32,390 bases of DNA from an uncultured Prevotella sp. (GTDB lineage: Bacteria > Bacteroidota > Bacteroidia > Bacteroidales > Bacteroidaceae), in assembly GCA_944320255.1 (NCBI GenBank), contig CALUGU010000027.1, forward strand, positions 1-32,390, written 5' to 3'. This document shows, piece after piece, positions 4,578-12,120 of the stretch. A program made the position numbers and the translations under genes. Each line of letters opens with the position of its first letter. The stretch's first letter is position 1. A model generated the notes under the pieces. That model had not been told where the DNA came from and did not search any database. It was given only the letters and a program-made list of their open reading frames with translations.

Positions 4578-6683
4578 ATGACAAACTTAGAGACGATGAA
4601 TTTCACGATTACCAAGCGTGACGGAAGCGCAGAGCGTTTCAGTCTGGACAAGATAATGAACGCCATAGTAAAGGCGTTCGGTTCTGTTGGAGAGCAGGCC
4701 GACCTGAGCCGCATATTCGGCATAATCAACCATCTGGAACTGAAGGACGGCGTAACAGTGGAGGACATACAGAACCAAGTGGAGGAAGCCTTGATGAAAG
4801 AGGGCTTTTATAAGGTGGCAAAGAGTTTCATGCTCTACCGCCAGCGGCACACGGAAGACAGGGAGACGATAGACAAGATGAAATTCCTGTCAGACTATTG
4901 CGGAGCGTCAAACGCGGCCACCGGCTCGAAGTATGACGCCAACGCCAACGTTGAGCACAAGAACATCGCCACGTTGATAGGCGAGTTGCCGAAGTCAAAC
5001 TTCATCCGCCTGAACCGCCGCCTGCTCACCGAGCGCATTAAAAAGATGTACGGCAAGGAGCTGGCCGACAAGTACATCTACCTGCTCGACCATCATTTCA
5101 TCTATAAAAACGACGAGACAAGCCTCGCCAACTATTGCGCTTCGATAACGATGTACCCCTGGCTGATAGGCGGCACGATGTCGATAGGCGGCAACTCCAC
5201 GGCACCCACCAACCTGAAATCGTTTTGCGGAGGTTTCGTCAACATGGTGTTCATGGTGTCGAGTATGTTGAGCGGAGCTTGCGCCACGCCGGAGTTCCTG
5301 ATGTACCTTAATTATTTCATAGGCATGGAGTACGGCGTTGATTACTGGAAAGAGCCTGGACGCGTGGTTGACTTGTCGGTGAAGCAACGCACAGTGGACA
5401 AGGTTGTGACCGACTGTTTCGAGCAAATCGTTTATTCAATCAACCAGCCCACGGGCGCGAGAAACTATCAGGCCGTGTTCTGGAACATAGCCTATTATGA
5501 CCGTCCGTATTTCGAAAGCCTGTTCGGCGAGTTCCGCTTTCCCGACGGCAGCCGTCCCGACTGGGACGGGTTGAGCTGGTTGCAAAAGCGTTTTATGAAA
5601 TGGTTTAACAAGGAACGCACCAAGACCGTGCTGACATTCCCCGTTGAGACGATGGCGTTGCTGTCGAAAGACGGCGACGTGATAGACAAGGAGTGGGGCG
5701 ACTTCACGGCCGAGATGTACGCCGAGGGACACTCGTTTTTCACCTATATGAGCGACAACGCCGACTCGTTAAGCTCTTGCTGCCGCCTCCGCAACGAAAT
5801 TCAAGACAACGGCTTCAGCTATACGCTCGGCGCGGGAGGCGTGTCAACTGGCTCTAAGAGCGTGCTTACGATCAACCTCAACCGCTGCGTGCAATACGCC
5901 GTGAACAACGGCGTTGACTATAAGGAATTCCTTGCGGGCGTCACCGACCTTGTTCACAAGGTGCAGCTGGCTTACAACGAGAACCTGAAAGAACTGCAAC
6001 GCGCCGGTCTGCTGCCGCTGTTTGACGCCGGTTACATCAACATCGGGCGCCAGTATCTCACCGTAGGCGTCAACGGTTTGGTGGAAGCCGCCGAATTCCT
6101 CGGCCTTGAAATCAACGACAACCCCGGCTACCTCGCCTTCGTGCAGGGCGTGCTCGGCATAATAGAGAAGTACAACAAGGCCTACCGCTCCAAGGACGTG
6201 ATGTTCAACTGCGAGATGATACCGGCGGAAAACGTAGGCGTGAAGCACGCCAAATGGGACAGGGAGGACGGCTATGCCGTGCCTCGCGACTGTTACAACA
6301 GTTATTTTTACGCCGTAGAGGACGACTCGCTCAACGTCCTTGACAAGTTCAGGCTTCACGGCGCGCCATACATCGAGCACCTTACGGGCGGTTCGGCCCT
6401 GCACATGAACCTTGAGGAGCATCTCTCGAAGGCACAGTACCGCCAGCTTCTGCGTGTGGCGGCGAAGGAGGGTTGCAACTATTTCACGTTCAACATCCCC
6501 AACACCGTATGCAACGATTGCGGTCACATAGACAAACGTTATCTGAAAGAGTGCCCACATTGCCACAGCCGCAACGTTGACTATATGACCCGCGTCATAG
6601 GTTATCTCAAGCGCGTGAGCAACTTCTCCGCCGCCCGCCAGGAGGAAGCCAAGCGCAGGCACTATATTAAAGTGAAGAGTTAA
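4578..6683 (+). CDS. nrdD: Anaerobic (class III) ribonucleoside-triphosphate reductase
   Basis: 701 residues, typical length. It reduces ribonucleotides to deoxyribonucleotides using a glycyl radical generated by NrdG, and works only without oxygen. Residues 7-100 form the ATP-cone allosteric domain (FTITKRDGSAERFSLDKIMN). The barrel core has NSTAPTNLKSFCGGFVN and DNADSLSSCCRLRNE. The C-terminus carries the zinc cysteines Cys645/Cys648 and Cys659/Cys662 (CNDC...CPHC) and the radical glycine Gly675 in RVIGYL. The start at 4578 (MTNLETMNF) is taken; the Met at 4596 is an alternative. The last two codons and the stop are made by the AAGAGTTAAG motif of an AT-rich repeat. It is followed after 69 bases by nrdG. 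Confidence 0.97.
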   Translation: MTNLETMNFTITKRDGSAERFSLDKIMNAIVKAFGSVGEQADLSRIFGIINHLELKDGVTVEDIQNQVEEALMKEGFYKVAKSFMLYRQRHTEDRETIDKMKFLSDYCGASNAATGSKYDANANVEHKNIATLIGELPKSNFIRLNRRLLTERIKKMYGKELADKYIYLLDHHFIYKNDETSLANYCASITMYPWLIGGTMSIGGNSTAPTNLKSFCGGFVNMVFMVSSMLSGACATPEFLMYLNYFIGMEYGVDYWKEPGRVVDLSVKQRTVDKVVTDCFEQIVYSINQPTGARNYQAVFWNIAYYDRPYFESLFGEFRFPDGSRPDWDGLSWLQKRFMKWFNKERTKTVLTFPVETMALLSKDGDVIDKEWGDFTAEMYAEGHSFFTYMSDNADSLSSCCRLRNEIQDNGFSYTLGAGGVSTGSKSVLTINLNRCVQYAVNNGVDYKEFLAGVTDLVHKVQLAYNENLKELQRAGLLPLFDAGYINIGRQYLTVGVNGLVEAAEFLGLEINDNPGYLAFVQGVLGIIEKYNKAYRSKDVMFNCEMIPAENVGVKHAKWDREDGYAVPRDCYNSYFYAVEDDSLNVLDKFRLHGAPYIEHLTGGSALHMNLEEHLSKAQYRQLLRVAAKEGCNYFTFNIPNTVCNDCGHIDKRYLKECPHCHSRNVDYMTRVIGYLKRVSNFSAARQEEAKRRHYIKVKS

Positions 6684-6725
6684 GAATTAAGGGTGGAGAA
6701 TTAAGAATTAAGGGTGGAGAATTAA
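6684..6725 (+). repeat. 21-bp perfect tandem duplication between nrdD and nrdG
   Basis: Two identical 21-base units (6684-6704 and 6705-6725), each made of GAATTAAGGGTGGAGAATTAA, begin directly after the nrdD stop codon. The units are built from the ATTAAG motif seen in the other AT-rich repeats of this window. Confidence 0.85.
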
Positions 6726-6752
6726 GAAACCAAATGTATTGTTTTTAACTTT

Positions 6753-7223
6753 ATGGCGATGAAATATGTAAACACGGACGTGGTGTTCCAAGAAATACCC
6801 GACGAGGTGACGTTGGCCGTCAACATATCCAACTGTCCGTGCCGCTGCAATGGATGCCACAGCCGGTATCTTTGGAACGACGTGGGGCTGCCGTTGGACG
6901 CCGATGCTATAGACGGCATGATGGCTAAGTACGGCGACGGCATAACCTGCATCTGTTTCATGGGCGGTGACGCCGACCCGTCGGGCGTGGCGTCACTCGC
7001 CGGTTACGTGCATACGGCTTACCCTGCCGTGAAGGTAGGTTGGTACAGCGGGCGTGGGCGCATGCCGGACGGAGTGCCCCCCGGCGTTTATGATTACGTG
7101 AAGCTCGGCCCGTACATGGAAAGCCTCGGCGGCCTGAAAAGCCCTGCCACCAACCAGCGGCTTTACAGGCGTAGGCCCGACGGCGGCCTTGCGGACATCA
7201 CGGCGCGTTTCTGGAATAAGTGA
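6753..7223 (+). CDS. nrdG: Anaerobic ribonucleotide reductase activating protein
   Basis: 156 residues, a normal size for this small radical-SAM activase. It uses a 4Fe-4S cluster and S-adenosylmethionine to place the radical on the glycine of NrdD. The cluster ligands are Cys28, Cys32 and Cys35 (CPCRCNGCHSRYLW), a CX3CX2C motif. FMGGDADP (about 70-77) corresponds to the SAM-binding GGE-type motif, and VKVGWYSGR follows. The start at 6753 is in frame with a second Met at 6759. It is downstream of nrdD, so the two are probably one operon. Confidence 0.96.
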   Translation: MAMKYVNTDVVFQEIPDEVTLAVNISNCPCRCNGCHSRYLWNDVGLPLDADAIDGMMAKYGDGITCICFMGGDADPSGVASLAGYVHTAYPAVKVGWYSGRGRMPDGVPPGVYDYVKLGPYMESLGGLKSPATNQRLYRRRPDGGLADITARFWNK

Positions 7224-7284
7224 CTCGCAAAGCCTGAAATAACAGCAAACATTTGCAATGTCGGCTTATTTTTACGTTGAAATC

Positions 7285-7315
7285 ATTGCCGGACGGCAAA
7301 TAATGCGTATATTTG
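7285..7315 (+). promoter_or_regulatory. Promoter upstream of rod-shaped RNA
   Basis: ATTG at 7285-7288 and TATATTTG at 7308-7315, 19 bases apart. Transcription would begin near 7322, right after nrdG, and run into the long hairpin. Confidence 0.5.
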
Positions 7316-7321
7316 CAGACG

Positions 7322-7528
7322 GACGGGGCTGTCCCGCCCATGACATACTGACAATAACGAAGAAGCGTTATGCTTATCTTGTGAATTGGAAACCTAGGAA
7401 TTTTCACAATTACGCACAAGGAAGGCATAGTGGTTCTCACGCATAGCGTGAGCTGCTATACTATATCTGTGCGTAAGGTTTTCCTAGGACCTCCAATTCA
7501 AGACGTAGCATCGCAGCCTACGCTTTTT
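7322..7528 (+). ncRNA. Candidate structured RNA with long rod-like hairpin (6S-like?)
   Basis: The stretch from about 7358 to 7522 folds on itself almost end to end. AAGCGT/ACGCTT closes the base; ATGCT (7369-7373 area) pairs with AGCAT (7506-7510 area); GAATTGGA (7383-7390) pairs with TCCAATTC (7492-7499); CCTAGGAA pairs with TTCCTAGG; TTACGCACA pairs with TGTGCGTAA; and the tip is CTCACG-CATAG-CGTGAG. Internal bubbles interrupt the rod, and T6 follows the closing stem (7522-7528). A promoter lies just upstream. A terminated rod of about 170-200 nt with bubbles is the general shape of 6S RNA, but identity is unproven. It could instead be the leader of the operon at 7585 or a dispersed fold-back repeat. 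Confidence 0.5.
7504..7528 (+). terminator. Terminator-like end of rod RNA
   Basis: CGTAG (7504-7508) and CTACG form a short local stem, and the same right arm also closes the long rod. It is followed by a run of six T's. It fits intrinsic termination of the RNA starting near 7322. Confidence 0.5.
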
Positions 7529-7584
7529 TCATATCTAATCTTAATCAGGCTTGTGGGGGACTGCAAGCCACGGAGGACGAGACT

Positions 7585-7791
7585 ATGGCAACACCTCGCT
7601 TATGGAAAGTTACCTGCAAGAGACGGACACCGAACGTGCCCGAAGGGCTGACAGTTGAAATCGTAAAGAGCGGCACCAACACACCGCCCACGGCAAAGGA
7701 AATCAGCGCGGCCATCATGCAAAAATACGGCATCGCCGCAAGAGAAGAGTATTGCGGCCGTGGCTACTTCACGGCTGTGGAAGTGAAATGA
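7585..7791 (+). CDS. Small 68-residue basic protein, function unknown
   Basis: ATG at 7585 (MATPRLWKVTCKRRTPNVPE) through TGA at 7789-7791. The sequence has the regular pattern of a small alpha/beta protein: WKVTCKRRTPNVPEGLTVEI, VKSG, PTAKEISAAIMQKYGI, GYFTAVEVK. It is similar in layout to small Bacteroidales hypothetical proteins that I recall but cannot name. There is no signal peptide or membrane segment. It lies 16 bases before the BACON lipoprotein, so the two are probably co-transcribed, and it follows the rod RNA. A GGCTTG/CAAGCC hairpin in the 50 bases upstream may influence its translation. Confidence 0.6.
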   Translation: MATPRLWKVTCKRRTPNVPEGLTVEIVKSGTNTPPTAKEISAAIMQKYGIAAREEYCGRGYFTAVEVK

Positions 7792-7807
7792 AAACAGGTA
7801 ATCAATT

Positions 7808-8476
7808 ATGACAACAAACAAACTTTACATCTTGCTGCTGTTCATCGCTGCGCCGCTGTTCATGGCGTGCAGCAGCGATAACGATGAAGGTGGCGACGAC
7901 AGCGGCGTAGCTACGCAGTTTGCGCCCTCAAAAGAGTCAACGACGTATTTCGCCAACGGCATCGATTTCGGTGCCAACAGCGGAGAACAGACCGTGACGT
8001 TCACCACCAACAAGCGGTGGACTGCCTTGTCAACCGAAGGCTGGTGTACTGTAACGCCGGGCAAAGGCTCTGCTGACGACGGGACAATGACCATAAAAGT
8101 ATCTGAAAACAAGTCATATGAGAGCCGCGAAGCCGTAGTAACGCTGAAGACAGGCGAGTTGAACAACTATATCACCGTAAGGCAAGGCGGCGCAGGTACG
8201 GCAAAAATCCATCTCGATGCTCCAGGAACATTGGAGCAACAGCTCGGCGAAGACTACGGAAACATCAAGGAACTGATACTTACGGGCGAACTGAACGGCA
8301 CCGACTTCAAGTTCTTACGTGAGCACATGCTCGACCTTGAAGGCTTGGACTTGAGCGAAGCGCGCATCGTTTCGGGCGGAGACAGCTATTATTTTAACGG
8401 CAGTGAAGAGCTTTATACGGAAACAGACAAGGTTACTGATTATCTGTTAAGTTTTTTTCAAAAGCCCAAAGTATAA
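7808..8476 (+). CDS. BACON-domain lipoprotein, N-terminal part of frameshifted gene
   Basis: 222 residues ending early at TAA 8474-8476. The lipobox is LFMAC with Cys21, followed by SSDNDEGGDD, an acidic stretch of the kind that directs Bacteroidetes lipoproteins to the cell surface. Residues about 45-127 form a BACON domain (FGANSGEQTVTFTTNKRWTA, GWCTVTP, REAVVTLKTGELNNYITVRQ), a carbohydrate- or mucin-related all-beta module. From about 130 a leucine-rich-repeat-like part begins (NIKELILTGELNGTDFKFLR, LEGLDLSEARIV). The frame breaks at a T7 run (8452-8458), and the following frame carries on the same protein. One extra T would restore a single ORF to 9267. Confidence 0.85.
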   Translation: MTTNKLYILLLFIAAPLFMACSSDNDEGGDDSGVATQFAPSKESTTYFANGIDFGANSGEQTVTFTTNKRWTALSTEGWCTVTPGKGSADDGTMTIKVSENKSYESREAVVTLKTGELNNYITVRQGGAGTAKIHLDAPGTLEQQLGEDYGNIKELILTGELNGTDFKFLREHMLDLEGLDLSEARIVSGGDSYYFNGSEELYTETDKVTDYLLSFFQKPKV

Positions 8477-9267
8477 AACTTCCGGCTTCAATAACGTATA
8501 TCGGTTATTATGCCTTGGGCTTTTGCCAAGAGTTGACGTCTATAGACATTCCGCAAGGAGTGACGTCTATAGGTGATTGGGCATTCCTGTCTTGTGCCAA
8601 TCTACGCTCGGTAAACATACCTGAAACCGTTACACAAATAGGCGGAGGCGCATTTTCGAACTGCATACACCTTGCAAAAATCAAGCTGCCGGAAGACGTA
8701 ACGAAACTTTCTGACGGATTGTTTAATGGCTGTTCAGACCTGAAAGACATTACATATTCTTCTAAATTAGACTCCATTGGAGTGGCCGTTTTTAGTTCTT
8801 GTTCCAGCCTTGAAAAGATAACGATACAAAAATCAGTAAAATATGTATCAAGTGGGGCGTGGTATGTCTGCATTAACCTAAGAACATTGGAATACCATTC
8901 TGGAAAAATATGGGCAACTATTATTACAGATTGCCCAAATGTTTCCAATATAATAATAGGTGATGAAGTGCAAGAAATAGAATTAGGGGCATTTTGTGGT
9001 TATGAAGCCTTGCGGACATTAACTATCCCAGCGAACGTCAAGAAACTTGAACAAAACATCTTTTCAGGTTGCAATATGGAAACGCTTTACATGGAAGCAA
9101 CAACGCCGCCGGAAACTGACGGTTGCCTGACAAACGATGATTGGGACTATTCAACCCATACAAACGCCATGAGCAAATGCACACTTTATGTGCCGAAAGG
9201 TGCTAAGGCTGCATATCAAAAGGTGGGCTGCCCTTGGACGGACTTTAAGGAAATAGTGGAATACTAA
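8440..9267 (+). pseudogene. BspA-like leucine-rich-repeat part of same gene, shifted frame
   Basis: Open from 8440 to TAA at 9265-9267. LRR_5 (BspA/TpLRR) repeats of about 23 residues start within the first codons after the T7 run (SIKLPASITYIGYYAL) and continue: LTSIDIPQGVTSIGDWAF, LRSVNIPETVTQIGGGAF, LEKITIQKSVKYVSSGAW, LRTLTIPANVKKLEQNIF. It ends with the usual LYVPKGAKAAYQ...W.DFKEI cap. There is no signal peptide or credible start of its own; a TTG at 8515 is the first possible one and would lose one repeat. It is therefore the downstream half of the lipoprotein gene starting at 7808, which would encode about 486 residues. Whether it is a pseudogene, a phase-variable gene or made by slippage cannot be told here. 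Confidence 0.75.
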
Positions 9268-9283
9268 ATCAATAAAAGAAACT

Positions 9284-9799
9284 ATGAAATACGAAAACGT
9301 AAAGATGACGGGCGATAACGACATCGTGCGTTATGCTCTTAGGAAAGACGGCGAAAAGCCACTTGTGGTTATAGGGCTTAATCCCAGCACGGCGAACGAG
9401 GCCAAGGCAGACCCGACGATGACGCGCGTGATGGGGATAGCGGAGCGCAACGGCTTTGACGGCTTTATCATGTTGAACCTCTATCCGCAACGAGCTACCG
9501 ATCCCGCCGGGCTTGACCGTGAGTTGAACTACGCCATGCATCAGGAAAACCTGCGGCAAATCATGGAGGCATTGAAGGACATAAACGAACCGACGGTGCT
9601 CCTTGCCTTCGGTAACAGCATAGGATTGCGCCCCTACCTGAAGACCTGCCTGCGCGACATCGTAGCCGCAATGGCCGACAAGCGTCCGTATTACGTATCG
9701 GTAGGCACGCTGACAAACTGCGGCAACCCGCGCCATCCGCTCTATGCTGGATACCGTGAACTTGAAGATTTTGACATCAACAGTTTCTTAAACAAATAA
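9284..9799 (+). CDS. DUF1643 family protein
   Basis: 171 residues. Family motifs are clear: LVVIGLNPSTANEAKADPTM (about 27-46), TRVMGIAERNGFDGFIMLNL, YPQRATDP and the C-terminal GNPRHPLYAGY. No enzyme activity is established for the family as far as I know. Conserved Asn/Pro/Asp/His residues and the Rossmann-like order of segments suggest a nucleotide- or nucleic-acid-related enzyme, but that is inference. It starts 16 bases after the lipoprotein gene, so it is probably in the same transcript. No signal peptide. Confidence 0.9.
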   Translation: MKYENVKMTGDNDIVRYALRKDGEKPLVVIGLNPSTANEAKADPTMTRVMGIAERNGFDGFIMLNLYPQRATDPAGLDRELNYAMHQENLRQIMEALKDINEPTVLLAFGNSIGLRPYLKTCLRDIVAAMADKRPYYVSVGTLTNCGNPRHPLYAGYRELEDFDINSFLNK

Positions 9800-9861
9800 A
9801 ACAACACAAGCAGGCATCAGACCAGCATAATGACAACATTATAAAATTAAACAAAACAGAC

Positions 9862-10668
9862 ATGAAAGAACTGAAGTTTTTTGCAGCAGGATTAGTCGGC
9901 TTGGCACTGCTGGCTGGCTTCTCGTCGTGCAGCGATGACGACGAGGAAACAGGTGACACAATTAACACTGAAGCCGTGTTCACAAACGGATGGCCTAAGA
10001 GTGCACCGGGCATACGCTCGATTACGCGCAACGCCGAAGGGCTTGTCACGGCGATGGAGACCGAAGAAAGCGACGTGACGTTTGAGTATCACAATATCAA
10101 GACGCGCGCCGACGGCGAGGCGTATGTGTTGATGACAGTCGGATACATGGGTGAAAAAGAATATGAAGCGAAGCTGACGCTTAACGGCAAGGGTTTTGTA
10201 ACGAGGGCTGAAGGCACTGAATATATCGAAGACTACACCGACCCTGACAACTGGAGTTTCGGCTATAACTCTGACGGACAGCTGAATTACGTACATCATG
10301 TGTCAACCGATGAGGACGAGGAGACACGCATAACCTACTCCGGCGGCGACATTACAAAAGTGGTTGAGACAGACAACGAAGGCGACGGAGGTTACACGTT
10401 CAACTTCAGCTACACGTCAGACAAGGTGACGACGCCTATTGAGAACAAGGGCGGCATCATGCTTTATGACGGCATCTTTGAAGTAGACCTTGACCAAATG
10501 GATGTGCTTTACTTCGCCGGACTTCTCGGCAAAGCCACCAAACATCTGCCCGTAAGCGAGTATGCCCCTGATGAAGACTATACATATCGCTTTGAGTGGG
10601 GCGTCAACAACGCCGGGCTGCCAGAGTGGGTTTGGATTGACGGATACCGTGAATACTTCGAGTGGTGA
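9862..10668 (+). CDS. Surface lipoprotein, DUF4595-like
   Basis: 268 residues. The signal peptide MKELKFFAAGLVGLALLAGF ends in a lipobox at Cys23, followed directly by SDDDEE, an acidic export signal for the outer surface. The rest is a beta-rich protein with repeating Y.Y....G....V motifs (WSFGYNSDGQLNYVHHVS, TRITYSGGDITKVVE, YTFNFSYTSDKV), typical of DUF4595-type proteins whose hairpins recall RHS/YD strands. The late segment MLYDGIFEVDLDQMDVLYFA with HLPVSEY matches the general pattern of this group. Function unknown. It is 62 bases downstream of the DUF1643 gene and followed by a long inverted repeat that may terminate it. Confidence 0.82.
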   Translation: MKELKFFAAGLVGLALLAGFSSCSDDDEETGDTINTEAVFTNGWPKSAPGIRSITRNAEGLVTAMETEESDVTFEYHNIKTRADGEAYVLMTVGYMGEKEYEAKLTLNGKGFVTRAEGTEYIEDYTDPDNWSFGYNSDGQLNYVHHVSTDEDEETRITYSGGDITKVVETDNEGDGGYTFNFSYTSDKVTTPIENKGGIMLYDGIFEVDLDQMDVLYFAGLLGKATKHLPVSEYAPDEDYTYRFEWGVNNAGLPEWVWIDGYREYFEW

Positions 10669-10696
10669 CAAACAGCGGAAGTCTCTTTTTTAGGTT

Positions 10697-10815
10697 AAAA
10701 CGGAGTTGACAGGAGTTAGGCTCGTTTCACTCACCGGAGTTAGCTGACAAAAGTGTATGTTACAACAACTTGGTATTTGTCGGTTAACTCCCGATAACTC
10801 CTGTTAACTCCTTTT
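10697..10815. repeat. Long inverted repeat of GGAGTTAAC-type units
   Basis: The left arm AAAACGGAGTTGACAGGAGTTA (10697-10718) pairs with TAACTCCTGTTAACTCCTTTT (10795-10815). Extra GGAGTTAGC (10735 area) and GGTTAACTCCCG copies lie between, so five or six GGAGTTA-like units occur in 120 bases. A T-run follows the right arm, so it may act as the terminator for the lipoprotein gene. Confidence 0.65.
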
Positions 10816-10853
10816 CCTATCCATTTTGCCAAATTCTCTTTTTTGCGTAAAGA

Positions 10854-10885
10854 TTTGTCCGTATCGGTGAAATGATGTAATTTTG
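10854..10885 (+). promoter_or_regulatory. fabI promoter
   Basis: TTTG (10854-10857) and TAATTTTG (10878-10885) with a 20-base spacer. The bases from the -7 box onward, TTTGCACCCAATTA (10882-10895), are identical to 31131-31144 in front of the CDP-alcohol phosphatidyltransferase. Confidence 0.7.
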
Positions 10886-10916
10886 CACCCAATTACAAAT
10901 CAAAGGAAAGAAAAAG

Positions 10917-11774
10917 ATGACTCACAATTTATTAAAAGGTAAGCGCGGCATCATCTTCGGCGCGCTCAATGAAGACTCTATCGCATGGAAGGTGGCCGTG
11001 AAGGCCGTTGAGGAAGGCGCGCGCATCACACTTAGCAACACGGCTATGGCCCTGCGCATGGGTACGCTCGACAAGTTGAGCGAGCAGCTCGACGCTCCCG
11101 TCATCGCCGCCGATGCCACAAGCGTGGAAGACCTTGAAAAGGTTTTCTCAGAGTCAGTACGCCTGTTGGGTGGCAAAATCGACTTCGTTTTGCACTCTAT
11201 CGGCATGAGTCCCAACGTGCGCAAACACCGCACTTACGACGATCTCGACTATAATTATTTGCAGAAGACGCTCGACATTTCGGCCATATCGTTCCACAAA
11301 ATGTTGCAGGTAGCCAAGAAGCAGGATGCCATAGCCGATTACGGTTCGGTGGTAGCGTTGACATACGTAGCTTCACAGCGTACATTCTTCGGTTACAATG
11401 ACATGGCCGACGCCAAGGCAATGCTTGAAAGCATAGCCCGCAGCTTCGGCTACATCTACGGCCGCGAGAAGCACGTGCGCATCAACACAATATCACAGTC
11501 GCCCACGCCTACGACGGCCGGCAAGGGTATCAAGGACATGGACAACCTTATGGACTTCGCCAACAAGATGTCGCCCCTCGGCAACGCCACGGCCGACGAC
11601 TGCGCCGATTACTGCGTAGTGATGTTCTCCGATCTTACGCGCAAGGTGACGATGCAGACGCTTTACCACGACGGCGGCTTCTCGTCGATGGGTATGAGCC
11701 TCCGCGCAATGAACCAATATTCTAAGGATCTCGCCCCGTATGAGGATGAGAACGGCAAGATTATCTACGGATAA
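10917..11774 (+). CDS. fabI: Enoyl-[acyl-carrier-protein] reductase (NADH)
   Basis: 285 residues. It catalyses the last step of each fatty-acid elongation cycle, reducing the trans-2 double bond of enoyl-ACP in the cytosol. It is a short-chain dehydrogenase of the FabI type: cofactor loop GALNEDSIAWKVAVKAVEEG (15-34), LHSIGMSP (92-99), and active-site Tyr150, Tyr160 and Lys167 in the FabI spacing Y-x6-K (LTYVASQRTFFGYNDMADAK). The variant is the Bacteroidetes one, about 20 residues longer than the E. coli protein, with an extended C-terminus. It is monocistronic, with its own promoter and a strong terminator. Confidence 0.95.
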   Translation: MTHNLLKGKRGIIFGALNEDSIAWKVAVKAVEEGARITLSNTAMALRMGTLDKLSEQLDAPVIAADATSVEDLEKVFSESVRLLGGKIDFVLHSIGMSPNVRKHRTYDDLDYNYLQKTLDISAISFHKMLQVAKKQDAIADYGSVVALTYVASQRTFFGYNDMADAKAMLESIARSFGYIYGREKHVRINTISQSPTPTTAGKGIKDMDNLMDFANKMSPLGNATADDCADYCVVMFSDLTRKVTMQTLYHDGGFSSMGMSLRAMNQYSKDLAPYEDENGKIIYG

Positions 11775-11807
11775 GCGGCCCGTTACAGACTTAGGTTTTT
11801 AAGATTT

Positions 11808-11862
11808 AAAAGCCGGGAAAAGCGCAGCCCGAACAGAGGGCGGCTGTTTCCCGGCTTTTATT
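11808..11862 (+). terminator. Rho-independent terminator of fabI
   Basis: AAAAGCCGGGAAA (11808-11820) and TTTCCCGGCTTTT (11847-11859) form a 13-bp perfect stem, with an inner GCAGCCC/GGGCGGCTG pairing. Confidence 0.88.
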
Positions 11863-12023
11863 GTTTTATGTTAAACTAAAATCGGCCGTTAGGCCGTATA
11901 AGCCTGGATATTGGCGTATTCCTCAAAAATCTTCGACTGCTTATATGTTCCTGCAAATCCGAGGAAACGGAACTGGGGACTTTACGGACATTCATATTTC
12001 ATTTAGCTGACAGTCAAGCGAAA

Positions 12024-12110
12024 GACGGCTTTTTATGCCGCAATAGACGGCCTTTTGCATTGCGATTGACGGTCTTTCGCATAGCAAACAGTTGTTACAT
12101 TGTAAAACAG
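12024..12110. repeat. 22-bp-period intergenic repeat array, copy B
   Basis: Units start at 12024, 12046 and 12068, exactly 22 bases apart. Each has the form GACGG(C/T)(C/T)TTT followed by a TGC-containing half (for example GACGGCCTTTTGCATTGCGA). A degenerate fourth unit leads into GTTGTTACATTGTAA, comparable with the end of copy A. Confidence 0.7.
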
Positions 12111-12120
12111 AGCTTGCAAC

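Noticed and set aside
5844-6662. Long minus-strand ORF (272 residues) inside nrdD
   Set aside because: Shadow of nrdD: the complementary frame stays open because of GC-biased third positions; no start signal or family pattern. The same applies to those opposite rpe, the export gene and the RSH gene.
7258-7446. ORF of 62 residues after nrdG
   Set aside because: Overlaps the promoter and left arm of the rod hairpin; unlikely coding.
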